Positions 47,313 through 55,876 of a DNA stretch of 64,000 nt are shown piece after piece. The DNA lies in contig NZ_VTZU01000017.1 of assembly GCF_008370685.1 (NCBI RefSeq), positions 35,749-99,748 of the forward strand, read 5' to 3'. Positions within the stretch are counted from its first letter, which is position 1, and each line of letters opens with the position of its first letter. Under the pieces are notes generated by a model. That model had not been told where the DNA came from. It worked only from the letters and a program-made list of their open reading frames with translations, and made no database searches. The DNA comes from Aquimarina sp. RZ0 (GTDB lineage Bacteria > Bacteroidota > Bacteroidia > Flavobacteriales > Flavobacteriaceae). A program made the translations under genes and the position numbers.

Positions 47313-47474
47313 TCAAATGAAATTATCCACTGAAATCATTTCTTTTTGGTGAGAAGAATTGCCAAAAGCTTCAATTTGATAGACAAATAATCTAGAGGTA
47401 TAAAATAATCCTGCAAATCAGGTGATGACAAAAATAAGGTGCAGGGCTTCTATGTAATCGTAATAGTCAGTCAT
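47313..47474 (-). pseudogene. Fragment of a second hemJ
   Basis: On the minus strand, ATG 47474 reads MTDYYDYIEALHLIFVIT, a TGA, then FAGLFYTSRLFVYQIEAFGNSSHQKEM and a stop at 47313. This aligns with residues 1-40 of the intact HemJ at 42961 (MQEYYNYIKALHLIFVITWFAGLFYIPRLFVYQIEASQ); the Trp is now TGA. The rest of the gene is missing. It is a partial duplicate, placed 4.4 kb from the functional copy. Nothing else is recognised in 47031-47747. Confidence 0.85.
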
Positions 47475-47747
47475 TATTTTTCCTAAAAGGATGTCTTTAC
47501 CCTATAAAGTCATATAAAATTAAGCACTGAACAACAAAATTAGAAATTTTATGTTACAGTAAAAGAATAACTACAACAGAATGGGTTTTAAAAGTGCTCA
47601 TTTGTTGAAAGTTATGATTCAAATTAACTATATTTTTTTAAAGAATTTTTTACTAGTATCGCTATATTGTCGTTTGTTTAGATGCTTGTATGTGCATAAA
47701 AAGCCTTAAAACTTAAAATAATGATTTATAACGTATTTAGAATTGAA

Positions 47748-49175
47748 ATGATAAAAATAAGAAAGCTATTATTTGGTGTAATTTGTATCACGTTTGTTGC
47801 TTCTGGTCAAGTATCTAAAAGCAGTGCAACATTACGTTTAGAGCAGTATGATCAAAGTGGTAATTGTAATGTTACAATACCATCCAATCCAGCATGGGAT
47901 ATTACCTTTGATCGGTTTAATTTAGAGGGTGATTTAGCCCCTAATGTGACTTATACCAGACGAGATCCTAGTTCCGTTTTAAAGGTAGACGGGAAGTACT
48001 ACGTTTGGTATTCTTATAGTCTAACAGATGCTCCTGGTAAAAATGCTCCCTGGGATTTAAATGATCTCTATTATGCCAGTTCTTCTGATGGAAATTATTG
48101 GGAAGAACACGGATCTGCTGTAGAAAGAGGTCCCGTAGGATCATACGATCATCGCTCTGTTTTTACTACAGAGGTCTTTTATCACGATGGTATTTTTTAT
48201 TTGGTTTATCAGGCAGCTGCTGATCTGCGAGGCATTTATAGCAAAAATACTATTGGGATGGCACATGCTACCTCTCCTCATGGTCCCTGGACAAAATTAG
48301 AAAACCCTATTTTAGAACCTACGGTTAGTAATACTACTGTTTTTGATGAAAATGCCGTACATGATCCATGTCTAATTTATTTTAAAGATAAATTCTATCT
48401 CTATTATAAAGGAGAAAGTTCTGAAACCCCCATTTGCGGTGTTGGAGTTTGGGGTCTTAATAAACAAGTAAAATGGGGAGTAGCAATTTCTGATAATCCA
48501 ACAGGTCCATTTGTGAAGTCCGAATACAATCCGATTACCAATACTGGACATGAAGTATGTGTTTGGAAATCAGGTGAAGGAATTGCTATCATGCTCCATC
48601 AGGATGGACCTGAGTTTGGAACCCTTCAGTATGCAGAGGATGGAGTGAATTTTGAAATCAAAGGAAAAGTAAATGAATTTGTTTTGATGGATTCTAGTTC
48701 CGATTATCCCGAAGCTGCCGGGCTTTATCGACCTGTAAGTGAAGAGGTTTCTCCAGTTTCTGGCGTGTCCTGGGGACTTTGTCACATATTGACAAGAGAA
48801 CAAGGTAAATTCTGGATGTATTTAAAGAGATTTGAAAATACAAACAAAGAATTAATTGTAAATGATTCAGATAATGAAGGTATTGTAACAGGCTCACTGT
48901 CAGTTACTGATCTAAATGATGATAGCCAATTATACCTATATCCGAATCCTGTTAAGGATGTTATGAATATAAAGTTTAATAAACCAGCAACGTACCTTCT
49001 TGAGGTTATCTCTTTAACCGGGGCTATAGTACAAAAAGAAGTTTATGATACGACTGTAGTAAATACTATGAATCTTTCTCAGGTAAAAGATGGTTTTTAT
49101 ATTCTGCGGTTAACCAATAAGAACAACAACAATCAAAGTTATTATGAGAGTTTTGTAAAGAAAAGTAGTGAATAA
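47748..49175 (+). CDS. Secreted glycoside hydrolase, GH117/GH43-like, T9SS cargo
   Basis: 475 residues from ATG 47748, which gives the signal MIKIRKLLFGVICITFVASGQ (an ATG 27 bp earlier is less likely). Residues about 45-360 form a five-bladed propeller glycosidase: YTRRDPSSVLKVDGKYYVWYS (catalytic Asp region), YDHRSVFTTEVFYHDGIFYLVYQ, DENAVHDPCLIYFKDKFYLYYKGE, HEVCVWKSGEGIAIML. The order and spacing suit GH117, whose known members release 3,6-anhydro-L-galactose from agar oligosaccharides; GH43 is the alternative. A type IX sorting domain ends the protein (LYLYPNPVKDVMNIKF, MNLSQVKDGFYILRL). It implies use of red-algal polysaccharide. Confidence 0.7.
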   Translation: MIKIRKLLFGVICITFVASGQVSKSSATLRLEQYDQSGNCNVTIPSNPAWDITFDRFNLEGDLAPNVTYTRRDPSSVLKVDGKYYVWYSYSLTDAPGKNAPWDLNDLYYASSSDGNYWEEHGSAVERGPVGSYDHRSVFTTEVFYHDGIFYLVYQAAADLRGIYSKNTIGMAHATSPHGPWTKLENPILEPTVSNTTVFDENAVHDPCLIYFKDKFYLYYKGESSETPICGVGVWGLNKQVKWGVAISDNPTGPFVKSEYNPITNTGHEVCVWKSGEGIAIMLHQDGPEFGTLQYAEDGVNFEIKGKVNEFVLMDSSSDYPEAAGLYRPVSEEVSPVSGVSWGLCHILTREQGKFWMYLKRFENTNKELIVNDSDNEGIVTGSLSVTDLNDDSQLYLYPNPVKDVMNIKFNKPATYLLEVISLTGAIVQKEVYDTTVVNTMNLSQVKDGFYILRLTNKNNNNQSYYESFVKKSSE

Positions 49176-49503
49176 TATTCTTGAAAGCAGAAGAAGACCA
49201 TAATTAGAATCCGCTGTGCACGTAGGCATTTTTGTGATAATATTCGTCAGTTAGTGTATCGATAATGGCTTTTTTAACATAATTATTTCTAAATGTATAA
49301 TAGGTGATAGTAAATCTAATTTGTTTGCATTTTGAAGATGAATCAAACAGTTTGAAATTCCTTTATGACTTAATAACACTGTCAGAATAAACTATATTAA
49401 TTACGCAGAGAGAATACCAAGACTTTATGGCAACTTCTATAGAAAAAATGAAATCATACTCCATTTATTCTAATTTCACTTCTCTACTTAAAAACATTGC
49501 ATA

Positions 49504-49557
49504 GAACTCATTTTGACTTTTTCTATTTTGGTTAAAAATAAAAGTTAAGATGAGTTC
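49504..49557. terminator. Hairpin between convergent genes
   Basis: GAACTCATTTTGACTTTT pairs with AAAAGTTAAGATGAGTTC (16 of 18). It lies 13 bp past the stop of the minus-strand propeller gene and could act as a bidirectional terminator. The same AGAACTCAT core appears at 39426-39437. The rest of 49176-49503 has no feature. Confidence 0.5.
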
Positions 49558-49570
49558 ATAGAGTATGCTA

Positions 49571-52500
49571 CTATTCTACAAAAAGATACTTAAGTTTCAA
49601 AGTATTGAATTCTGTATTAAAACTTTTTATTTCTTCCGAAATTAGTTTGTCAAACGCCTGTAATTGTTCGTTAATCTGTTTTGTCAATTCATTTTTTACA
49701 GCGATATCTTGTGCTGTTGGATCAAAATCACCCATGCCTACCAAAGAATTTAGATGTCCCAGTTTATTTGTTAGTTTTATTGGAAAATTCAAAGGATCCT
49801 GACCACTTTTGTTTTTAGTTTGATATAATGCCTGTTCGATGGCATCAAACTTCTTTTGTAATTCCGAAGCCTTTTTTACCAGGGCAGTCGTAGTTTCATT
49901 GTCTTTGTATTGTTTCTCAAAAGACGTTAATTGATCATTAATTTTTCTGATTTTTTTGATAGATTGATGCGCTCTATCGACTGTTTTATTTACGCTTGTA
50001 ATAAAATCAAATTGTGACTGCATTTGCTGTTGTGTCGCTTCAGCTCTGGGATCTGCAACAATAGTAAAGGTTTGGGAGGTAACTTTGTTATTTACATTCA
50101 GAGTTACTTTATAATCTCCAGGAACTGCTTTTGGTCCGTTTAGGTTTGCCCACCATAGGATCATTCCTTTTAGTTTTTCTGCACCATTTCCCCGCAAGTT
50201 CCAGTTAAACTGATTGGCGCCTTTTTTTAATTCTTTTAACTGATCCTTTTCCTCTTTAGCATTTGTACTGAATGACTTTATTGTATCTCCTTTTAGATTA
50301 AAATATGTCAACGATACCGTATCTTTCTTCTTATCATAATTTTTTAGATTAAAATAAGTGATGACTCCATTAGGATGATTGGTGCCTTCAGTTTTAGAAT
50401 CTTTCCGACTTTCTCCAGCCATTCTATAGGAGTTTTTGGGCTTAAACAATACATTTTCCTGATTTTTTGTAGTACTATTTAATTGGTGTAATACAGTAAG
50501 ATCATCAATAATCCACAAGCTTCTTCCCTGAGTAGCAACAATCAAGTTATTATCTTTTATCGTCATATCGGTAATCGGTACAATAGGAAGATTTAGCTGA
50601 AAAGATGTCCAATTTTCTCCATTATCAAAAGAAATATACATTCCTGTTTCAGTACCAGCATATAACAATCCTTGTCGTTTTGGATCAGCCCGTAATACTC
50701 TGGTAAAATGCTCATTTTTTATTCCTGTAACTATTTTTGTCCATGATTTTCCGTAATCTGTAGTTTTATAAAGGTATGGAGCAAAATCACCAGATTTATA
50801 GCGAGTTCCGGCTATGTAACAGGTACCTTCATCAAAAGGACTTGGTTCTATACTATTAATCATCATCCAGGCCGGCATCCCTTTTGGAGTGACATTACTC
50901 CAGTTTTTTCCTTCGTCCTGACTTATGTGGATGAGTCCATCATCACTACCTGTCCATAGTAATCCTTCTTTCAGAGAGCTTTCTGCTGCTGCAAAAATCG
51001 TACAGTAGTATTCTACAGAAGTATTATCTTGAGTAATCGGCCCTCCCGAAGATTTTAGCTTCTCAGGATCATTTCTGGTGAGATCAGGACTAATAACCTC
51101 CCAGCTTTGCCCTTCATTTTCAGTTACATGAACGTGATTAGAAAAAGTATATAATCTATTAGGATTATGTTTAGAAAATAAAATAGGGAAATTCCACTGA
51201 AAACGATACTTCATATCCTCTGCTCCGTGTCCCATTGGATTATCAGGCCATACACTAATGGATCGGATGGCTTCTGTTTTATGATTAAACCTTGTCAAAA
51301 ACCCATCATAACTTCCACCATATACAATATCATTATCCTTAGGGTCCACTGCAATATGAGCAGATTCTCCACCGGCTGTACGCTCCCAATCATTTTCTGA
51401 TATAGAAGAGCCGGTACTTCTGTGATTAATTCGTATAGTAGAATTGTCTTGTTGTGCTGCATAAATTCTGTAAGGAAAGTGATTATCTGTAGTAACTCTG
51501 TAAAACTGTGAAGTAGGTTGATTGTGATAGGTGCTCCAGGTTTCCCCTCCATCATAAGTGATCTGTGCACCTCCGTCATCACCCATGATCATACGTTTTG
51601 GATTTTCTGGAGCAATCCATAGATCGTGATGATCTCCATGAGGCGCTCTAAAACTACCGAAATTTTTTCCTCCATCCTTACTTTTATGATAGGATACATT
51701 GACTACATATACAACATCTTTATCCGTTGGATCTGCATAAATCCGACTGTAATACCAAGCTCGTTGGCGTAGACTGCGATCACTATTGATATGTTTCCAG
51801 GTTTCTCCACCATCTTCACTGCGATAGATACCTCCTTTTTCTTTGTTTTCGACAATTGCCCAAACTCTTTCACTATCCGCAGGAGAAATGGTTACTCCTA
51901 TAATACCTAGTGTATCTTTGGCAAACCCTTTGTTTTTAGAAATTTCTTTCCAGTTAGTACCGCTGTCTGTACTTTTCCATAAGGCAGAGCCATTTCCTCC
52001 AGAACTTAGGTTGTAAGGAGTTCTTCTGGCATTCCAGGTAGAGGCATACAATATTCTTGGATTATTAGGATCTACCGTTAGATCCACTGCGCCTGCATCC
52101 TGATTGGCAAATAGTACTTTTTTCCAGGTTTCTCCCCCATCAATACTTTTATAGACTCCACGATCCTGGGTCGGTTTGTAGATATTTCCCAACACGCCTG
52201 CATAAACTATATTAGGATCTGTAGGATGGATTACAATTCTAGGGATATGTCTGCTTTTAGGGAGACCAGATTGCGTCCAGGTTTTTCCGGCATCTACGCT
52301 TTTCCATACCCCATAACCAGAAGATACATTACCTCGCAGTGTTTTTTCTCCCCCACCAACATATATGACATTGGGATCACTTTTGGATACAGAAATAGCA
52401 CCAATAGATCCGCCAAAGAAACCATCAGAAATATTCTCCCAGCTACGTCCCCCATCAGTAGTTTTCCATACCCCACCGCCAGTAGCACCAAAATAGAATA

Positions 52501-52678
52501 AATTGGGTTGATCAGGGACTCCGGTCACCGCAGCACTACGACCCCCGCGAAACGGGCCAATAAGTCGATATTCTAAGGCATCATATAATTCTGATGAATA
52601 AGATTGCGACCTAATAGAAGAAAAAGAACCAAGTAAAAAAATGACAATACCAATTACTTTAATGAATTGTGCGTACAT
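49571..52678 (-). CDS. Secreted VPS10/BNR-repeat beta-propeller protein
   Basis: 1035 residues from Met at 52678 (signal MYAQFIKVIGIVIFLLGSFSSIRSQ); the earlier open frame is not protein-like. Many Asp-box repeats (KTTDGGRSWENI, KSVDAGKTWTQ, KSIDGGETWKKV, RSEDGGETWKHI, YDGGETWSTY) build one or two large propellers, as in VPS10/sortilin-like and BNR-containing proteins of Bacteroidota. PYRLIGPFRGGRSAAVTGVPDQPN at the start of the mature protein is typical of this group. A helical, possibly coiled-coil, C-terminal region (about 905-1035) replaces a sorting domain. Enzyme activity is not established; a peptidase or glycan-related role is possible. Confidence 0.82.
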   Translation of the reverse strand: MYAQFIKVIGIVIFLLGSFSSIRSQSYSSELYDALEYRLIGPFRGGRSAAVTGVPDQPNLFYFGATGGGVWKTTDGGRSWENISDGFFGGSIGAISVSKSDPNVIYVGGGEKTLRGNVSSGYGVWKSVDAGKTWTQSGLPKSRHIPRIVIHPTDPNIVYAGVLGNIYKPTQDRGVYKSIDGGETWKKVLFANQDAGAVDLTVDPNNPRILYASTWNARRTPYNLSSGGNGSALWKSTDSGTNWKEISKNKGFAKDTLGIIGVTISPADSERVWAIVENKEKGGIYRSEDGGETWKHINSDRSLRQRAWYYSRIYADPTDKDVVYVVNVSYHKSKDGGKNFGSFRAPHGDHHDLWIAPENPKRMIMGDDGGAQITYDGGETWSTYHNQPTSQFYRVTTDNHFPYRIYAAQQDNSTIRINHRSTGSSISENDWERTAGGESAHIAVDPKDNDIVYGGSYDGFLTRFNHKTEAIRSISVWPDNPMGHGAEDMKYRFQWNFPILFSKHNPNRLYTFSNHVHVTENEGQSWEVISPDLTRNDPEKLKSSGGPITQDNTSVEYYCTIFAAAESSLKEGLLWTGSDDGLIHISQDEGKNWSNVTPKGMPAWMMINSIEPSPFDEGTCYIAGTRYKSGDFAPYLYKTTDYGKSWTKIVTGIKNEHFTRVLRADPKRQGLLYAGTETGMYISFDNGENWTSFQLNLPIVPITDMTIKDNNLIVATQGRSLWIIDDLTVLHQLNSTTKNQENVLFKPKNSYRMAGESRKDSKTEGTNHPNGVITYFNLKNYDKKKDTVSLTYFNLKGDTIKSFSTNAKEEKDQLKELKKGANQFNWNLRGNGAEKLKGMILWWANLNGPKAVPGDYKVTLNVNNKVTSQTFTIVADPRAEATQQQMQSQFDFITSVNKTVDRAHQSIKKIRKINDQLTSFEKQYKDNETTTALVKKASELQKKFDAIEQALYQTKNKSGQDPLNFPIKLTNKLGHLNSLVGMGDFDPTAQDIAVKNELTKQINEQLQAFDKLISEEIKSFNTEFNTLKLKYLFVE

Positions 52679-52831
52679 GTTTGTTGAGTTTATAATTAAT
52701 CCTAAATACATAAAAGAATACGAAGACTGTAGATTTGATGGCGTACTAAAGTCTATAAATAATTGGTATTGCAAAAGATTTTCACTTAATTTTAACCTTG
52801 ATGTATACAAGATCATCCTTATTTTTAAGGA

Positions 52832-53854
52832 ATGGTACAGCAAGGGTTTATATTAGTGCTTAGTTGTTTGGGTTTAGCGCAAGCTCTCTTTTTATGTTTT
52901 TATTTATTCACGCTTAAAAAAGGAAATAGACAGGCGAATAGATTTTTAGCTTTGGTATTACTTGGGTTAACAATCCGTATTGGTAAATCCGTATTTAATA
53001 ATTACGTGGTTTTAGACCCGTTGTATCGCAATCTTGGTATTTCGGGAATTTTAATATCAGGCCCTTTTTTATGGTTTTATGGCAAAGTACTTCTACAAAA
53101 AGAAAATCATTTCTCAAAATGGAACTATGCACATCTGATACCATTTATAGTATTTGTTTTGTGTAGTAAATTTATTCCTAATAATAAGAATTTTGAGTCA
53201 TATTTGAGTTATGGATTAGTCGTATTTCATTTAGCGATTTATTTAATTTTATCCTGGATTTATATTGTTAAAATGCTAAAACAAGCAAATCCGAGGTTAT
53301 TAAAATGGTATCGTGCTATAGTTATAGGAGCATGTCTTATATGGTGTTTCTATCTTAGTAATTTTGTTGGATTTATACCCTTTTATATTGGCGGAGCTAT
53401 TTTGTACTCTATATTAGTTTATGGATTTTCTTATCTGCTTCTAAAAAGACATGTTTTTGCCTTAGAAAAATATAGTAATTCTGCCATAGATCGGAGTACT
53501 TCAAAAAAAATAGTATTACAAATTAAGAATATGTTTGCCGATGAAGAAATATTTCTGGATGCAGGTATTTCATTACAAAGAGTAGCAGAAAAATTACAGA
53601 TATCTTCACGCGAACTCTCACAAGTTATTAATGAAAATGAACAAAAGAACTTTTCTGAATTTGTGAATCATTACCGAATTAAAAAAGCAAAAAGATTATT
53701 GATTGATCCAAAATATATCAATGAAAAAATTGCGACGATCGCTTATGACTGTGGTTTTGGTAATGTGACATCATTTAATCTTGCTTTTAAAGCAGAAACA
53801 ACAACAACACCTTCTCAGTATAGAAACAAATATAAGGTTGTTGAGTTCAAATAA
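52832..53854 (+). CDS. AraC-family regulator with membrane sensor domain
   Basis: 340 residues. Seven hydrophobic segments fill residues 5-205 (FILVLSCLGLAQALFLCFYLF, ..., GGAILYSILVYGFSYLLL). A C-terminal AraC DNA-binding domain follows (about 235-335): two helix-turn-helix units, ISLQRVAEKLQISSRELSQVINE and IATIAYDCGFGNVTSFNLAFK, then TPSQYRNKY. This membrane-bound AraC layout is common in flavobacteria. It is divergent from the propeller-protein gene (154 bp apart) and may regulate it. Confidence 0.88.
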   Translation: MVQQGFILVLSCLGLAQALFLCFYLFTLKKGNRQANRFLALVLLGLTIRIGKSVFNNYVVLDPLYRNLGISGILISGPFLWFYGKVLLQKENHFSKWNYAHLIPFIVFVLCSKFIPNNKNFESYLSYGLVVFHLAIYLILSWIYIVKMLKQANPRLLKWYRAIVIGACLIWCFYLSNFVGFIPFYIGGAILYSILVYGFSYLLLKRHVFALEKYSNSAIDRSTSKKIVLQIKNMFADEEIFLDAGISLQRVAEKLQISSRELSQVINENEQKNFSEFVNHYRIKKAKRLLIDPKYINEKIATIAYDCGFGNVTSFNLAFKAETTTTPSQYRNKYKVVEFK

Positions 53855-53942
53855 TACTCTTTTTCGTTTTAAAGATCATGTTTTTTAAAGGATATTGACC
53901 TGTCATTCCTGAATTTGTGCTCAAATCCTAAAATCAAAAAAC

Positions 53943-54077
53943 ATGAGCAAAGTAATTCTCTTTTTAGTTTGGAGTATACTGATAAGCTGTAATAAATCCG
54001 AAAAGAGTATCCAGCCTATATCAAAAACAAAAGCAATTAAGGAAGTTATCATCGATAGTCTAATACGATTTTTTTAA
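53943..54077 (+). pseudogene. Truncated lipoprotein gene ending in a collapsed repeat element
   Basis: ATG 53943 opens MSKVILFLVWSILISCNKSEKSIQPISKTKAIKEVIIDSL, a lipoprotein signal with lipobox LISC and a plausible mature start. The last codons IRFF and the TAA are supplied by repeat copy 6 (54063-54090). The remainder of the original protein is gone. The frame therefore looks like a lipoprotein cut short when the repeat inserted and a segment was deleted. Confidence 0.6.
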
Positions 54078-54090
54078 TCACAAATCGTAT
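54063..54090. repeat. Collapsed 28-bp copy of the 162-bp repeat family, copy 6
   Basis: ATACGATTT directly joined to the other terminus TTTTTAATCACAAATCGTAT: both ends are kept and the whole interior is missing. It is flanked by TA on both sides. It truncates the small lipoprotein gene and lies 15 bp from the end of the ribbon-helix-helix gene. Confidence 0.8.
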
Positions 54091-54104
54091 TAGAGTATAA
54101 TTAA

Positions 54105-54293
54105 TCATTGTGTTGGATTATTGTTTTCTTTATCCAGCGGTTTTTTTGGTAGTCTTTTAGCTTCTTTTAAGCTTTTATTTATAATCCATTCGATCTGACC
54201 ATTAACGCTACGAAACTCATCATCTGCCCATTTTTCTATTTGTTTAAAAACATCAGGGTCTATTCGAATTACAAATGATTTTCTTTTACTCAC
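54105..54293 (-). CDS. Arc-type ribbon-helix-helix DNA-binding protein
   Basis: 62 residues. KRKSFVIRIDPDVFKQIEKWADDEFRSVNGQIEWIINKSLKEA is a complete ribbon-helix-helix fold: basic strand, helix A, turn with NGQ, helix B. The tail is Pro/Asn-rich. It lies 3 bp after the SPFH gene and is probably co-transcribed. SPFH-RHH pairs of this kind are frequent in Bacteroidota; the RHH protein may be an autoregulator. Confidence 0.85.
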   Translation of the reverse strand: MSKRKSFVIRIDPDVFKQIEKWADDEFRSVNGQIEWIINKSLKEAKRLPKKPLDKENNNPTQ

Positions 54294-54296
54294 ATG

Positions 54297-55151
54297 TTAG
54301 GAATTTAGAGTTCCAGCATTTACCACTGGGACTGCCTCTTTATCACCACACAAAACTACCAATAAATTACTAACCATAGAGGCCTTTTTATCATCATCAA
54401 AGTCAATAATATTCTCCGTAGATAACGTATTCAATGCATCCTCTACCATACCAACAGCGCCTTCAACTATTTTTTTTCTGGCGGCTACTATGGCAACTGC
54501 TTGCTGTCTTTTTAGCATCGAACTCGCGATTTCCGGTGCATATGCCAAATAACCAATTCTGGCTTCCATAACTTTTATCCCAGCAATAGCCAAACGTTCA
54601 GTGATTTCATTTTCCAAAGCTTCGTTTACTTCATCCATCCCAGATCTTAAAGTAAATTCTGCCTGCTCATCATCAAAATTATCGTAAGGGTAAGATCCTG
54701 CAAGTTTCCGAACAGCAGCATCAGTTTGTACTTTTACAAATTCTTCATAATTATCAACATCAAAAGCAGATTTATAAGTATCAGCAACTTGCCAAACTAA
54801 GATTACATTGATCATAATGGGATTTCCAATTTTGTCATTCACCTTTACCCGCTCACTATCAAAATTTCTGGCTCTTAATGAAATTTTCTGTTTGGTAAAA
54901 AAAGGATTAGCCCAAAAGAATCCATTTTCACGAATAGTTCCTTTATAAGCACCAAATAATACTAATACTTTGGAACTATTCGGATTAACGATAAAAAAGC
55001 CTTTGATTATTAGTATTATGAGTAGTCCAAGGATTAAGAAAAATGGATTCTTAACCAGTACTAAACCTATAACCATACTAATAATTGTGACTGCTAATAT
55101 AAGAAGCATTAAATAGCCATTAGTACCTTTAATTTTAATTTCTTTTTTCAT
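54297..55151 (-). CDS. SPFH (prohibitin/stomatin-like) domain protein
   Basis: 284 residues. Two hydrophobic segments near the N-terminus (about 14-30 and 32-50) anchor the protein, followed by FFIVNPNSSKVLVLFGAYKGTIRENGFFWANPF, the start of the SPFH domain, and IMINVILVWQVADTYKSAFDVDNYEEFVKVQTDAAVR. A long helix AEIASSMLKRQQAVAIVAARKKIVEGAV supports ring assembly. It would form a membrane scaffold or microdomain. Its partner is the small ribbon-helix-helix protein downstream. Confidence 0.88.
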   Translation of the reverse strand: MKKEIKIKGTNGYLMLLILAVTIISMVIGLVLVKNPFFLILGLLIILIIKGFFIVNPNSSKVLVLFGAYKGTIRENGFFWANPFFTKQKISLRARNFDSERVKVNDKIGNPIMINVILVWQVADTYKSAFDVDNYEEFVKVQTDAAVRKLAGSYPYDNFDDEQAEFTLRSGMDEVNEALENEITERLAIAGIKVMEARIGYLAYAPEIASSMLKRQQAVAIVAARKKIVEGAVGMVEDALNTLSTENIIDFDDDKKASMVSNLLVVLCGDKEAVPVVNAGTLNS

Positions 55152-55490
55152 TATGATATTATTTTGATATCACAATAATACTAATTTAGCTTCACTATTA
55201 AAAATTATGAGCATATTTTATGAATAAAAAAGTGCTAACAATTTATAATCCTTTGGGATGCAAATGAAACATAACGCTATAGATGTTAAATAGAATGCAT
55301 CCCCACCATTTTCTGCGGTTAATTCTAAAAACAGAGGAGGTAAACACTAGCTAAGAATACATCAATAATGCTGGGGAACGCAAGAATGACGAGTAAAAAT
55401 GGATAAGCAATACTCAAGAACCCATAAACAACATAAATAAATCAGGCTAATTCATTTCTTAGATGAATTACCGTAAACTGAATTAAATTA

Positions 55491-55638
55491 TAGGGTTACC
55501 CATTTAAGTCTCAAAGTACTGAAAATGAAATATAAATTTAGGATCTATATTTTTACAAATAGACTTTATAACGCAAGTGTAAATAGAGTCCAACACAATA
55601 TCATTAATAAATTAATGCGACGTAACTGGGTAACCCTA
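55491..55638. mobile_element. 148-bp MITE with 12-bp inverted repeats and 8-bp target duplication
   Basis: The ends are TAGGGTTACCCA and TGGGTAACCCTA, perfect 12-bp inverted repeats. The flanks TTAAATTA (55483-55490) and TTAAATTA (55639-55646) are an exact 8-bp direct repeat. There is no coding capacity. IS1595, ISL3 and some other families make 8-bp duplications; an IS1595 remnant is present at 4441-5134, but its ends are not identified, so a link is only possible. The rest of 55152-55876 is featureless. Confidence 0.82.
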
Positions 55639-55876
55639 TTAAATTATATGTTAATTCAGGCGAGAAAGAAAATTCAGAGATAGCACTGCTATTGATACTT
55701 TTTATTTTGAAGTGTAAAACAAAAAGGAATGATTTCAATAGTTAATATCATTTGATAGTATAATAACGCCAAATCATAATGATGTACATTCAGTTCCTTT
55801 TATAAATAGTAATTTTATATACGAACTGAAATAAGATCACCTGGAGATTACAATCCAGATGATCTGTATATGATGA

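Noticed and set aside
54063..54090. Terminator for the ribbon-helix-helix gene
   Set aside because: The short palindrome is explained by fused ends of the repeat family and has no GC-rich stem.
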